In this document: piece by piece, positions 26,660 through 36,458 of the stretch
How the letters are laid out: the number at the start of each line of letters is the position of its first letter
Numbering within the stretch: position 1 is the stretch's first letter
Assembly (NCBI RefSeq): GCF_963676815.1
Contig: NZ_OY781365.1
Location: forward strand, 1,054,001-1,118,000
From: an uncultured Draconibacterium sp.
GTDB taxonomy: Bacteria; Bacteroidota; Bacteroidia; Bacteroidales; Prolixibacteraceae
Direction of reading: 5' to 3'
Length of the DNA stretch: 64,000 nucleotides
Program-made: the position numbers and the translations under genes
The notes under the pieces: generated by a model
Seen by the model: the letters and a program-made list of their open reading frames with translations, nothing else
Database searches by the model: none
What the model was told of the DNA's origin: nothing

Positions 26660-27322
26660 TTATGGATTATAAATACTTCGTTCGTCGCAAAACGGAGGGC
26701 AAATGCCAGAGTTGTTAAACTCTTCAAAATCATCGTCGCCATTTTCAACTGCCGATTTTAACTGTTTATCGGAAACAGCGCTAACAATTACATCCATTGT
26801 TTTTTTGATTCCGAAATCAATTTGTATCCTTTCGCGATTTTGTGAATTAAATAACTCGTGTAATTCAAATTTGGTAAGCAAATAAGCGTTCGGGTAAATA
26901 TACTGCCTGAAAGCTGCTCCTTCATGTTTTTCATCCAACTCTCCGGCGCGCCATTCTCTGTACAACCGAATACTGTTTATTACTTCATCAGTATTATTCG
27001 AAAAATCTTCATTTACTTCTCCAAGCTTAAAAACCGGAGTTTCATAATCAGCATAAACATCGGCACTACCCAGCAAAAATGCAGAAACAGCAAAAGCACA
27101 CAAAACGTACTTGTCTCCATTTTTTTCCGGTTCTAAACCAAGGTAAACACGCACCCTGTTTTCATTCTCGCCTGTTAATGATTTGTATGTTTCTTTCTGC
27201 AAAATAATTGGAGAAAGGATAAGGTTAAAGGTTTTTCCCAATTCCTCCTTAAAGTTATTTTTCCAATTTTCAGCTTTTTTAGCCGGAAGCTGATCTCGTT
27301 TTAATTTGTTAGCCATACTCAT
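26660..27322 (-). CDS. Hypothetical soluble protein
   Basis: I start it at ATG 27322 (220 residues; ATG 27316 is also possible). The longest frame would begin at 27442, inside the terminator of the neighbouring gene, which argues against it. The sequence begins with a basic segment (MSMANKLKRDQLPAKKAENW), then mixed alpha/beta content with many acidic residues near the end. A short segment VLCAFAVSAFLLG may be buried rather than membrane-spanning. No family recognised. Confidence 0.6.
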   Translation of the reverse strand: MSMANKLKRDQLPAKKAENWKNNFKEELGKTFNLILSPIILQKETYKSLTGENENRVRVYLGLEPEKNGDKYVLCAFAVSAFLLGSADVYADYETPVFKLGEVNEDFSNNTDEVINSIRLYREWRAGELDEKHEGAAFRQYIYPNAYLLTKFELHELFNSQNRERIQIDFGIKKTMDVIVSAVSDKQLKSAVENGDDDFEEFNNSGICPPFCDERSIYNP

Positions 27323-27425
27323 TGTATTTGGACTATTAAAAATAGATAAAATGTTTGACATAAAAACAGGTTCAATAACATATTCTATTGCCAGCTGCCA
27401 TAAATGCCTAGCTATTTGAAGCAAC

Positions 27426-27463
27426 AGAAAACTGCCCGCCAAATAAAAAACCGGGCGGGCAGT
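27426..27463 (-). terminator. Intrinsic terminator of the Tyr/Arg-rich protein gene
   Basis: Minus-strand stem ACTGCCCGCC (27463-27454 side) with GGCGGGCAGT (27440-27431 side), a perfect 10-bp stem, then TTTTCTG. Confidence 0.85.
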
Positions 27464-27501
27464 GCTGTACTCGACAGTATTAAATTAAGGTCTAGCCTTT
27501 T

Positions 27502-28650
27502 TTAATATGGCTCGTAATAATAGTCATCGTAGTAACCATCGTTGTAGTAATCATCATTGCTGGCATAATACCTGTCGGGGAAATGAACCAGGTTAAAACC
27601 AAATGCAGTCGATTCGAAAAACAGATTACCAATCCGGAAATACAAATAACCATTTATATGAACCTGCTCGTAACCGTATGGCAAACGCTCGAATGTAAAT
27701 CCAAATGGTAAATTAACCAGTACATAACCAATTCCTCGATGGTAACGGAAAAAATGACCATCATAACAGTAGTATTTGTTATGGTTGTGAATAAATACAG
27801 TTGGTCGGTATACAAACTTACGTATTACATGTCCGTAATGATTATTGTAATAGTAATGTTTGTGATAACGGTAAGAATAAGGATTGTATCCACCGTAATA
27901 ATCGCGCCAGCTATTATAGTTCCATCTGTAATGCTCCCAACGACGATCCCAGTGATTGTTTTTATAGTAGTTATAATTTGAATAATATTTCCGGTCGTTA
28001 TGATTGTAATTCATTGCTTTTGAGCGGTAACGACTACTCCACTGCTGATTGCCTCCCCTGTAACTTTTATTTGGAGTGTACCTTTTATCTCCTCTGTCAA
28101 CATTGTAATACCGACGTGCTTCTACTCTGTTATTTCCTGTTCCGGTTGTACGCCTTCCGTTTGAAACCGCTGGTCCCGCTTTTTTTGTGGTTGTGTATGC
28201 TCTTGATGAAGACCTGCTTGCCTCTCCACTGCGAGCATTATTTGCTCTTTGCGGTTGACTGTTTCGGTAAACATTTCCCGAACTCCTGTTAGAATTATTT
28301 GGTGATTGAACACGATTCGCTGAACTACGTTTTTGCTGAACATCGCGTTTTACCGATTGTGAGTCGTTAAATTTTCTGTTGCTTGAACGAACAGCTGAAT
28401 TACTACGATTCGTATTTGATTTACGTGCTGACTGCACATTTCTATCATTTCTTTTCGGAGTTGATTGCCGGTAGCTTTTTGTGGCACTTTTTGTTTTAAC
28501 CTCTTTTCTGCTATCCCTTTTCGGAGCTTCCCTTTTTTCGGTTCCTCGTTGTGTTCCCCTGCGTTGAGCCTGGGCCGGAACTGTTGTTATTATTGTAATT
28601 GCCGCCAGAGTAATAATCGTGGCAAACAATCTTAATGTTGTTGCTTTCAT
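27502..28650 (-). CDS. Secreted low-complexity protein (DUF6515-like C-terminus)
   Basis: 382 residues. A signal peptide (MKATTLRLFATIITLAAITI, cleaved near AQA-QR) is followed by about 170 residues rich in Arg, Ser, Asn and Gln, then a Tyr/Asn/Trp/His-rich middle, and a C-terminal beta-rich part with two similar turns (GIGYVLVNLPFGFTFERLP; YLYFRIGNLFFES) that recall the DUF6515 family. The tail is acidic and Tyr-rich. Probably a periplasmic or surface protein; the basic, disordered part could bind polyanions. Function unknown. It has its own terminator. Confidence 0.75.
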   Translation of the reverse strand: MKATTLRLFATIITLAAITIITTVPAQAQRRGTQRGTEKREAPKRDSRKEVKTKSATKSYRQSTPKRNDRNVQSARKSNTNRSNSAVRSSNRKFNDSQSVKRDVQQKRSSANRVQSPNNSNRSSGNVYRNSQPQRANNARSGEASRSSSRAYTTTKKAGPAVSNGRRTTGTGNNRVEARRYYNVDRGDKRYTPNKSYRGGNQQWSSRYRSKAMNYNHNDRKYYSNYNYYKNNHWDRRWEHYRWNYNSWRDYYGGYNPYSYRYHKHYYYNNHYGHVIRKFVYRPTVFIHNHNKYYCYDGHFFRYHRGIGYVLVNLPFGFTFERLPYGYEQVHINGYLYFRIGNLFFESTAFGFNLVHFPDRYYASNDDYYNDGYYDDYYYEPY

Positions 28651-28830
28651 GACAATAGACTTTAAAATTCAACAATTTGTTTGCTATGCTCTGTTGGCGC
28701 CAAAATAAAAATCGATATCTGCCTACATAATTGCAAAGTGTGTGCCAAAAAAGCTACACCTGGCTGTAACAAAAGTTGCATCACCTAAACAACAGGCATT
28801 TAAGCACTTTTTTTTCTGAGCAATTCTCTC

Positions 28831-28838
28831 TACTTTTG
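28831..28838 (+). promoter_or_regulatory. -7 promoter element of ruvX
   Basis: TACTTTTG followed by C, an exact TAnnTTTG match 20 bases before the ruvX ATG, giving a leader of about 14 bases. Confidence 0.65.
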
Positions 28839-28858
28839 CGGCGATTTTTATATAAACT

Positions 28859-29284
28859 ATGGCCCGGATATTAGCAATTGATTACGGAAAAAAACGAACA
28901 GGACTGGCAGTAACCGATCCGGGGCAAATTATTGCCAATCGTTTAACAACAGTTCCAACACATACCATTTGGGATTTTCTGAAAGAATATTTTGAAAAGG
29001 AAAAAGTGGAAACGGTTGTCGTTGGTTATCCTAAACAAATGAACAACCAGGCGTCGGAGTCTGTTAGATTTATCAATCCGTTTTTGAAAAAGTTTCAGCA
29101 AAAATATCCGGAAATAAAACTGGAAATTTACGACGAACGTTTTACCTCAAAAATGGCTTTTCAAACCATGATTGACGGTGGATTGAAGAAACAAAAACGG
29201 CAAGACAAAGCATTGGTTGATGCAATAAGTGCAACCATTATTTTACAGAATTATTTAGAACAAAAACGCAACTCTATGCTTTAA
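28859..29284 (+). CDS. ruvX: Holliday junction resolvase-like RNase (YqgF)
   Basis: 141 residues, RNase H-like fold. Conserved family segments: ILAIDYGKKRTGLAVTDP (first catalytic Asp), VVVGYPKQMNN, IYDERFTSKMA (Glu) and DKALVDAISATIILQNYL (Asp). In E. coli the protein takes part in processing 16S rRNA ends; a junction-resolving role is also proposed. Next to def, a pairing common in Bacteroidota. Confidence 0.92.
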   Translation: MARILAIDYGKKRTGLAVTDPGQIIANRLTTVPTHTIWDFLKEYFEKEKVETVVVGYPKQMNNQASESVRFINPFLKKFQQKYPEIKLEIYDERFTSKMAFQTMIDGGLKKQKRQDKALVDAISATIILQNYLEQKRNSML

Positions 29285-29364
29285 GAGCTCAACTGTATAT
29301 AGTATACTATACCATATAAACGAGCAGATTAATAGTGTTGCAAATGAAATAAAAATACAACATC

Positions 29365-29919
29365 ATGAAATACCCGGTAACCGTATATGGCGACCCTGTT
29401 TTAAGGAAAAAGGCTAAAAAAATTGAAAAAGATCATCCGCAGCTTGATGAGATTATTGAAAACATGTGGGAAACCATGTATTACTCTGACGGTGTTGGTT
29501 TGGCAGCTCCACAGGTTGGCATGCCCATTCGTATGTTTGTAATCGATGCCTCGTCGGGAGCCGATGAAGAACCGGAACTTGAAGGTTTTAAAAAGGTTTT
29601 TATAAATCCTGAAATTATTGAAACCAATGGCGAAGAATGGACCATGAACGAAGGCTGTTTGAGTTTACCCGAGATTCGAGAAGACGTTGACCGCCCCGAC
29701 GAAGTAACTATTAAATACCAGGATGAAAATTTTGAAGAACATACAGAAACCTACAAAGGGTTTGCCGGCCGTGTAATTCAACATGAATACGATCATTTGG
29801 AAGGCGTTTTGTTTGTTGATCATTTATCGCCTTTGCGCAAACGGTTATTAAAAAGTAAGCTGGTGGCAATATCAAAAGGTAAAGTTCGTCCACACTACCG
29901 AATAAAAGTTCCGAAATAA
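29365..29919 (+). CDS. def: Peptide deformylase
   Basis: 184 residues with all three deformylase motifs: GVGLAAPQVG (G box), EGCLSLP (Cys metal ligand) and QHEYDHLEG (HExxH metal ligands and catalytic Glu). It removes the formyl group from nascent N-terminal Met. A 14-bp perfect palindrome TATAGTATACTATA (29298-29311) lies in the 80-base gap before it and could be a regulatory or structural element. Confidence 0.96.
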   Translation: MKYPVTVYGDPVLRKKAKKIEKDHPQLDEIIENMWETMYYSDGVGLAAPQVGMPIRMFVIDASSGADEEPELEGFKKVFINPEIIETNGEEWTMNEGCLSLPEIREDVDRPDEVTIKYQDENFEEHTETYKGFAGRVIQHEYDHLEGVLFVDHLSPLRKRLLKSKLVAISKGKVRPHYRIKVPK

Positions 29920-29967
29920 CGTAACCTTTATACCAAAACCTTCGTTTAAGGGCTATTCCTTCGAGCG

Positions 29968-31986
29968 TTGGTTTTGGAAAATACATTTAAAAACATACCC
30001 TTTTTACGAATTACAGTTGCTTTTGCCACTGGAATTTATCTTGCATCTGCGCTTTCAATACCGAGCACATCTCTTTTCTATTTTGCTATTGCCGCCATGG
30101 CATTTTTGTTTGTGCTACACAGGTTCTATAATTATACTTTATCGTCAATTTTTGGAATAAACGTTATTGTTCTTATTGCCACATTCGGAGCCTTAACTTA
30201 CAAACAATACAACAATATAACTCCAGTTAACGCAAGCGGCTTAATGGCTGCCACGGTAATAGAAACGCCACAGGAAAAAACCAACTCGTACAAAAGTTTG
30301 CTCCTTTTGCACACAATAGATACGGGAGATACACTGATAGGAACACGAGAAAAAGTGCTTGTCTATTTTGAGAAATCGGCAGACCTCGAGCAATTAAAAC
30401 CAGGCAGCCAGATCGTTTTTAAAGAATTACCCGAGCCAGTTGAAAACCGTGGTAATCCTTATGAATTTGATTATAAAAAATACCTCGCACGAAAACATAT
30501 TTTCCGACAGGTGTATCTCAAAACTGAAAATTGGAATTTAATTGGTTTCCAAAACAACACTCCTCTTTTGTGGGCTGAAACGTTTCGGGATAAACTGCTA
30601 AAAATATACCGAAGTCAGCAAATTGGCACACAAGAGACCGAAATACTTTCGGCACTTACACTTGGCTACAAGCGCGATCTTGACCGTGAAACAAAACGTA
30701 TATTCTCATCGGCCGGAGCGATGCATGTACTGGCCGTTTCAGGGTTGCATGTTGGTATAATTTTCTTTGCTTTTTCGTTTTGTTTTGGTTTTTTACAAAA
30801 ACGAAAAATCGGCCGGTTCATTTACGCGATACTTTCCATAAGCTTTTTGTGGAGCTATGCATTTATTACCGGTTTGTCGCCTTCTGTTTTAAGAGCCTGC
30901 ACCATGTTCAGCCTGATTATAATTGCCGGAAACATTAACCGGCGCGCAAATATTTATAACAGCCTTGCTGCTTCAGCATGCTTACTTCTTCTTATCAATC
31001 CCAACAATCTTTTCGAAGTTGGATTTCAACTTTCTTATACAGCGGTATTCGGAATTGTTTTTCTACAACCACGAATCGCCGGCTTGTGGCCTGTTAAAAA
31101 TAAAGTGGGTTTATTTTTCTGGAATTTAATAAGCGTTTCAATTGCAGCACAAATAGCCACATTTCCACTTTCGGCCTACTATTTTAACCAATTTCCAACC
31201 TACTTCCTGTTAAGCAATATTGTTGTTATTCCGGCAGCTATGTTACTAATTCCTCTCGGGATAGCACTGTTAGCTTTTTCGAAAATACCGCTGCTCGCAA
31301 CCTCAATTTCGTTTCTGGTAAAATGGATTATAAAAGGCGTTTACCATGTACTATCGTCAATCGAATTATTTCCCAATTCAACACCCGATGTTGTGCTTCA
31401 GTTACCCGAATTACTTTTTGTTTTAAGCATTTTATTTTCCTTTTTCCTGTTTCTTCGTTCCCGGCGGGTAATTTTTATTAAATCCTCGTTGCTTTTTGGA
31501 GTGTTATTAACTGCTGTGATAATCTTTTCGGAATACAGGCAAATCAATCAGCACGAAATAATTGTACTAAACACTCCGGAAAATGTAGTTTGTTTTATCT
31601 CTTCAAACAGAATGTACGTTGTTTCGGAAGATACATTGTCGATTGATGACTTTAATTACAGCTCGGTGCAGGATATTAAGCGCAGTAAACGTTTAAAAAG
31701 CACGGTTTGCATTACTAATAACGAAACTTATAGCGACGACTATATTTTGCTTGATAACGGCCTTGTAATTTTTGAAGGAAAGAAAGTTTTGCTCAAGTCG
31801 CAGAATACCAAAGCCGAAAAAGAAATAAAGCCGGACATTATTATCGAAAATCAATCGTGGAAAAAAGAAATCCCCATTTCTGCTGATTGTTACTACATCA
31901 AATATTACCCCGATTGGCAAAAGTCGGCCACAAAGAAAAATCAACATATACTTTCGGCGCAAGGAGCATTTATTACCGCTTGGTAA
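29968..31986 (+). CDS. comEC: ComEC/Rec2-type DNA uptake channel protein
   Basis: 672 residues. I see no ATG near the family's normal N-terminus, so the start is probably TTG 29968, a weak choice. N-terminal membrane anchor and DUF4131 region, then the Competence domain with about ten helices and the motif SAGAMHVLAVSGLHVGI. The C-terminal metallo-beta-lactamase domain of Bacillus ComEC is missing; only about 150 residues of a short soluble tail follow, which is usual in Bacteroidota. Predicted to carry single-stranded DNA across the inner membrane. No other competence genes are nearby. Confidence 0.85.
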   Translation: MVLENTFKNIPFLRITVAFATGIYLASALSIPSTSLFYFAIAAMAFLFVLHRFYNYTLSSIFGINVIVLIATFGALTYKQYNNITPVNASGLMAATVIETPQEKTNSYKSLLLLHTIDTGDTLIGTREKVLVYFEKSADLEQLKPGSQIVFKELPEPVENRGNPYEFDYKKYLARKHIFRQVYLKTENWNLIGFQNNTPLLWAETFRDKLLKIYRSQQIGTQETEILSALTLGYKRDLDRETKRIFSSAGAMHVLAVSGLHVGIIFFAFSFCFGFLQKRKIGRFIYAILSISFLWSYAFITGLSPSVLRACTMFSLIIIAGNINRRANIYNSLAASACLLLLINPNNLFEVGFQLSYTAVFGIVFLQPRIAGLWPVKNKVGLFFWNLISVSIAAQIATFPLSAYYFNQFPTYFLLSNIVVIPAAMLLIPLGIALLAFSKIPLLATSISFLVKWIIKGVYHVLSSIELFPNSTPDVVLQLPELLFVLSILFSFFLFLRSRRVIFIKSSLLFGVLLTAVIIFSEYRQINQHEIIVLNTPENVVCFISSNRMYVVSEDTLSIDDFNYSSVQDIKRSKRLKSTVCITNNETYSDDYILLDNGLVIFEGKKVLLKSQNTKAEKEIKPDIIIENQSWKKEIPISADCYYIKYYPDWQKSATKKNQHILSAQGAFITAW

Positions 31987-32253
31987 ACCCCTAACACTTA
32001 CCCACGATTTTCCGTTAAAAAGAATTTGGATAATTCGTATAAATTACTGTGCGCATTTTGTAATTTAGAATGTTAATTTAATGTTGGAAGCAGAAAATTA
32101 AAAAGCGTTTTCCGTGGAGTTTAAAAACAGAATGCATTATTTTGCCTCATTAAATAAACAGACAGATGAAACGAGCAGGTATAAATTTTACATATAAAAT
32201 ACACCTTAAGGCAAGTTCCATCAAATACTTTTTAGAACTAACAATATAACGAA

Positions 32254-33588
32254 ATGAAAGTTGTTATTGCGGGTGCCGGCGAAGTTGGAACACATTTGGC
32301 AAGAATGTTAACCAACGAAAATCATGATATTACTTTACTGGATGATTCTCCGGAAAAACTGGCGAAGATTAGCAGTGAGGTGGACTTAATGACAATAGCG
32401 GGCTCAGCCCACTCTTTTCAGGATTTGAAAAGTACTGAACTGGCAAAATCCGATTTATTTATTGCTGTTACACCATTTGAGGAACGAAATGTTTTGGCCT
32501 GTTCAATGGCATCGTACCTGGGTGTTAGCCGCACAATTGCACGAATAAACAACTCGGAATACCTGCAGGAAAGATACCGCGCAAAACTTAACAACCTGGG
32601 AATAAACGAATTGATTTACCCCGAAAGTTTAGCTGCAAAAGAAATTGTTGCGTCGGTAAAACAAACTGCCACACGCCAATTAATCGAGTTTTCGAACGGA
32701 AAACTGATTATGATGGGAATTAAAGTGCGCGAAAATGCACCGATTCTGAATAAAACCTTCGAAGAATTATCGCAGGAAAATCAGCATTTGTTAGTAGTAG
32801 CAATCAACCGCGACAATGAAACCATTATTCCAAATGGCACTGATTTTATAAAAAATGGTGACATTGTATTTTTTGTTACCACTCCGGCCGAACAAAATAA
32901 CGTATACGAATTAACCGGCAAGAAACTTTTTGAGGTTAAGAACATTATGTTTTTGGGAGGTAGCCGAATTGCCCAAAAAGCCATTGAAAAACTGGGCGAA
33001 AACTACCGCATAAAAGTTATTGAAGGCGACCGCAAAAGATGCGAGAAAATTGCCGACAAATACGAAAATGTTCTGGTAATTAACGGCGACGGACGAAACC
33101 TGAATTTGTTGCGCGAAGAAGGAATTGAAAAGATGGATGCTTTTGTGGCAACCACCGGAAATTCAGAAACAAATATTTTAGGATGCCATCTGGCAAAAAC
33201 ATTTGGTGTACGCCGAACAGTTGCCGAGGTAGAAAACCTGGCCTATATGAACCTGGCTGACAATATGGATATCGGGAGCATTTTTAATAAAAAACTGATT
33301 GCCGCAGGCTACATTTATCGTTTTACACTTAATGCTGAAATTTCGAAAGTAAAATGTTTAACTGCCTCTGACGCCGAGGTTTTTGAGTTTATTGCCAAGC
33401 CGGGAGCGAAAATCACACAAAAATCCATTAAAGACCTTGACTTCCCTGAAGAAGCAAAAATCGGAGGTGTAATTCGTGGAAACATGGGTTACATTGCACA
33501 CGGTTACACTCAAATTCAGGAAGGTGATAAAGTTGTGGTATTCACCCTTCCTTCAGGAATTAAAAAGCTGGAGAAATTCTTTAAATAA
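32254..33588 (+). CDS. trkA: Trk potassium uptake regulator TrkA
   Basis: 444 residues made of two repeats, each a Rossmann RCK-N part (start IAGAGEVGTHLARML; second near residue 230, IMFLGGSRIAQKAIEKL) plus an RCK-C part. These cytoplasmic rings bind NAD(H)/ATP and gate TrkH. Directly followed by trkH after 17 bases, so it is one operon and a complete K+ uptake system. Confidence 0.95.
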   Translation: MKVVIAGAGEVGTHLARMLTNENHDITLLDDSPEKLAKISSEVDLMTIAGSAHSFQDLKSTELAKSDLFIAVTPFEERNVLACSMASYLGVSRTIARINNSEYLQERYRAKLNNLGINELIYPESLAAKEIVASVKQTATRQLIEFSNGKLIMMGIKVRENAPILNKTFEELSQENQHLLVVAINRDNETIIPNGTDFIKNGDIVFFVTTPAEQNNVYELTGKKLFEVKNIMFLGGSRIAQKAIEKLGENYRIKVIEGDRKRCEKIADKYENVLVINGDGRNLNLLREEGIEKMDAFVATTGNSETNILGCHLAKTFGVRRTVAEVENLAYMNLADNMDIGSIFNKKLIAAGYIYRFTLNAEISKVKCLTASDAEVFEFIAKPGAKITQKSIKDLDFPEEAKIGGVIRGNMGYIAHGYTQIQEGDKVVVFTLPSGIKKLEKFFK

Positions 33589-33605
33589 GAGAAAACTACC
33601 GGAAC

Positions 33606-35051
33606 ATGAATCTAAAAATCATATTCAGAGTACTTGGTTTTTTATTATTTGTTGAGGGCATTGCAATGGGCATTGCTCTTTTAGTTGCTCTGATTTATGG
33701 TGAATCCGACAGAACTGCTTTTGCAATTTCAGGCGGAATAAACCTGGCCATTGGCGGACTTATCGTTGCCGCCACATCAAAAGCAAAAAAAGACATTGGT
33801 AAACGCGAAGGTTTTATCATTGTTTCAATGGTTTGGATTGTGTTCTCTTTTTTTGGTAGCTTACCCTACATTATAAGTGGCTCAATACCCAGTTTTACCG
33901 ACGCATTTTTCGAAACAATCTCGGGTTTTACAACAACCGGCTCATCAATTTTAAACGATATTGAAGCACTACCACACGGTATTTTATTCTGGCGAAGTAT
34001 TACCCAATGGCTTGGCGGTATGGGCATTATTGTTTTGTCGCTGGCTATTTTACCGGTATTTGGTATTGGCGGTATGCAGTTGTTTATGGCCGAAGTTCCG
34101 GGGCCAACACCCGATAAAATTAGTCCGCGAATTAAACAAACTGCCAAAACACTTTGGGTAATTTACCTGGCGTTTACCGTTGCCGAAACATTGTTATTAT
34201 GGGTTGGCGGCATGACTTTTTTTGATTCCATTTGCCACTCATTTACTACAATGGCTACCGGAGGTTTTTCAACCAAACAGGCAAGTATTGCTCACTGGCC
34301 ATCGCCATTTATTCATTATGTCATTATTGTTTTTATGTTCCTTGCCGGAACAAACTTCACGCTATCGTATTTTGCAATCAAAGGGAAGTTTTCGATTGCA
34401 TTCAAAGATGAAGAATTTAAATATTACAGCTTCTTTACACTTGGATTTACAGCGCTTATTTTCATTGGCTTGTTAATTTCAACCGAATTTGGCGTTGAAA
34501 AAGCATTTCGCGATTCGTTGTTCCAGGTACTTACAATAATTACCACCACCGGATATGCAACCGCCGACTACCTAACATGGCCGCCGGTATTAACCATGCT
34601 CATCTTTTTGCTTTTCTTTTTTGGTGGTTCTGCCGGATCAACCGGTGGAGGAATAAAGATCATGCGAATTGTTGTACTGCTTAAAAACGGCTATTACGAG
34701 CTAAAACGTTTGGTACACCCTAACGCTGTTATCCCTGTTCGGTTTAACAAACATTCTGTCGATCCGAAAATCGTTACCAACGTGCTGGCATTTTTTATGA
34801 TCTACTTTGTAATTTTTGCATTCAGTACGGTAATTTTCACATTGATAGAGCCAAATATGGAATCGTCGATGGGAGCAGTTGCCACTTGTTTAGGAAATAT
34901 CGGGCCGGGTTTAGGAAGTGTTGGACCGGCAGAAAATTTTTACCACATCAAACCAATAGGTAAATGGTTTTTGTCGTTCTTAATGCTACTTGGCCGTTTG
35001 GAATTATTTACTGTTTTGGTACTTTTCTCACCGTCTTTCTGGAAAGAATAA
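33606..35051 (+). CDS. trkH: Trk potassium transporter membrane subunit TrkH
   Basis: 481 residues with the four pore repeats; the selectivity-filter loops are visible as SGFTTTGSS, TMATGGFST, ITTTGYATAD and CLGNIGPGLG. Conducts K+ inward under TrkA control. The 3' end lies four bases from the convergent Sua5-like gene, with no room for an intrinsic terminator between them. Confidence 0.96.
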   Translation: MNLKIIFRVLGFLLFVEGIAMGIALLVALIYGESDRTAFAISGGINLAIGGLIVAATSKAKKDIGKREGFIIVSMVWIVFSFFGSLPYIISGSIPSFTDAFFETISGFTTTGSSILNDIEALPHGILFWRSITQWLGGMGIIVLSLAILPVFGIGGMQLFMAEVPGPTPDKISPRIKQTAKTLWVIYLAFTVAETLLLWVGGMTFFDSICHSFTTMATGGFSTKQASIAHWPSPFIHYVIIVFMFLAGTNFTLSYFAIKGKFSIAFKDEEFKYYSFFTLGFTALIFIGLLISTEFGVEKAFRDSLFQVLTIITTTGYATADYLTWPPVLTMLIFLLFFFGGSAGSTGGGIKIMRIVVLLKNGYYELKRLVHPNAVIPVRFNKHSVDPKIVTNVLAFFMIYFVIFAFSTVIFTLIEPNMESSMGAVATCLGNIGPGLGSVGPAENFYHIKPIGKWFLSFLMLLGRLELFTVLVLFSPSFWKE

Positions 35052-35055
35052 AAGA

Positions 35056-35670
35056 TTAAAATTCTAGTTCCCCTTTACCCTGCCGTACAATGGTAGGTTC
35101 ATCCGATGTGCAATCAATAATTGTTGAGGGTACCAGTTCTCCGTAGCCACCATCAATTACAACATCTGCTATTTCCCCGTATTTTTCATGAATAAGTTCA
35201 GGGTCGGTTGTATACTCCAGAATTTCATCTTCGTCGTGCACCGACGTCGACATAATTGGATTGCCCAGTTCACTCACAATCTCGCGAATGATATTATTAT
35301 CCGGAATGCGGATTCCAACCGTTTTTTTCTTTCCTTTAAAATAACGGGGAACATTATTGTTTGCATTTAAAATAAAAGTAAATGGCCCGGGTAAATTTTT
35401 ACGAATTAGTTTAAAAATCGAATTTGAGATGGGCTTCGTATAATCCGACAGATGACTAAAATCGCTGCATATAAAAGAAAAATTACTTTTTTCTATTTGA
35501 ATTCCCTTATAACGTGCAACCTTTTCAACTGCTTTCTGATTCGTAATATCGCAGCCCAAACCATAAACTGTGTCAGTAGGATAAACAATTACTCCCCCAT
35601 TTCGTAAAATCTCAACAATTTTTCGAACTTCTCGTGGATTTGGATTTTCGTTAAATAAGCGAAGCAGCAT
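35056..35670 (-). CDS. Sua5/YciO/YrdC family protein (L-threonylcarbamoyladenylate synthase-like)
   Basis: 204 residues. Contains the family entry GGVIVYPTDTVYGLGCD, the LPGPFTFIL segment and IRIPDN near the substrate site. The length and the ending (IDCTSDEPTIVRQGKGELEF) resemble the YciO branch as much as TsaC. If TsaC-like, it makes threonylcarbamoyl-AMP for the universal t6A37 modification; YciO proteins are weaker in this reaction. A genome survey for a second copy would settle which. Promoter overlaps that of mnmD. Confidence 0.8.
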   Translation of the reverse strand: MLLRLFNENPNPREVRKIVEILRNGGVIVYPTDTVYGLGCDITNQKAVEKVARYKGIQIEKSNFSFICSDFSHLSDYTKPISNSIFKLIRKNLPGPFTFILNANNNVPRYFKGKKKTVGIRIPDNNIIREIVSELGNPIMSTSVHDEDEILEYTTDPELIHEKYGEIADVVIDGGYGELVPSTIIDCTSDEPTIVRQGKGELEF

Positions 35671-35678
35671 AGTTTTTT

Positions 35679-35701
35679 CTAATTTTGAGCGCTAAAATTA
35701 G
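35679..35701. promoter_or_regulatory. Overlapping divergent promoters in a palindrome
   Basis: Arms CTAATTTT (35679-35686) and AAAATTAG (35694-35701) around GAGCGCT. Read on the plus strand this gives TAATTTTG, a -7 match, pointing to mnmD; on the minus strand TAATTTTAGC points to the Sua5-like gene. The two promoters share the same bases, so only one may fire at a time. Confidence 0.45.
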
Positions 35702-35789
35702 TTTTTTAAGTTAAAACTCAGGTTCTAAATAACTGATATTCGAACATTTTTGGTTTAAGAACATACGAAAAAGCAACACAAAAATACAT

Positions 35790-36458
35790 ATGCAACGCAA
35801 GATTATTGAAACCGGAGATGGTTCAAAAACCCTTTTTATTGCCGAAATGGATGAACAATACCACTCGGTTAACGGAGCCATAACCGAATCGGAATTTGTG
35901 TATCTTAACAATGGTTTCAGGCACAATCAGTCGCCCAACCCCATCGTTCTTGAGATTGGTTTCGGAACGGGACTAAATGCACTGTTAACAGCCATTGAAG
36001 CAGAAAAAACACACCGAAAAACAACTTATATTACTTTAGAAAAATTCCCGGTTAAACCAGAAGAAATACAGCAGCTTAATTATGGCAGTTTGATTTCGGA
36101 ACAAGCTGAAAAAATTTATTCGGCGCTGCACAAAAAAGAATGGAATTTAAAGTCGAAGATTTCGCCCTGTTTTGATATACTAAAATTGAAAACAGATTTA
36201 ACCCAATTTGATTTTAATGATATCCCTGCCGTTGATGTAATTTATTTTGATGCATTTGGCCCCGACAAACAACCGGAAATGTGGGACGAAGAAATTTTCA
36301 GAAAATTGTTTAGTATAAGTAATCAAAATGCCAACCTGGTTACCTACAGCGCAAAAGGCGAAATTCGACGAAGAATGGAACGATCCGGCTATATTTCAGA
36401 ACGACTTCCCGGTCCTCCGGGAAAAAGGCAAATGCTGCGGGCAACTCGGCCCGAATGA
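35790..36458 (+). CDS. mnmD: tRNA 5-methylaminomethyl-2-thiouridine methyltransferase, MnmD type
   Basis: 222 residues of the Methyltransf_30 family, corresponding to the methyltransferase half of E. coli MnmC. SAM-binding motif VLEIGFGTGLNALLTAIEAE and the acidic DVIYFDAFGPDKQPEMW are present; no FAD oxidase half is attached. It adds the last methyl group at U34 in mnm5s2U synthesis. The stand-alone form suggests the preceding step uses aminomethyl-U34 made without the MnmC oxidase. Confidence 0.88.
   Translation: MQRKIIETGDGSKTLFIAEMDEQYHSVNGAITESEFVYLNNGFRHNQSPNPIVLEIGFGTGLNALLTAIEAEKTHRKTTYITLEKFPVKPEEIQQLNYGSLISEQAEKIYSALHKKEWNLKSKISPCFDILKLKTDLTQFDFNDIPAVDVIYFDAFGPDKQPEMWDEEIFRKLFSISNQNANLVTYSAKGEIRRRMERSGYISERLPGPPGKRQMLRATRPE

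Noticed and set aside
27323..27442. Longer start for the 26.7-kb hypothetical gene
   Set aside because: It would begin inside a strong terminator hairpin.
29298..29311. Perfect palindrome TATAGTATACTATA before def
   Set aside because: Only A/T-rich and short; could arise by chance and no partner site was found. Noted under def only.
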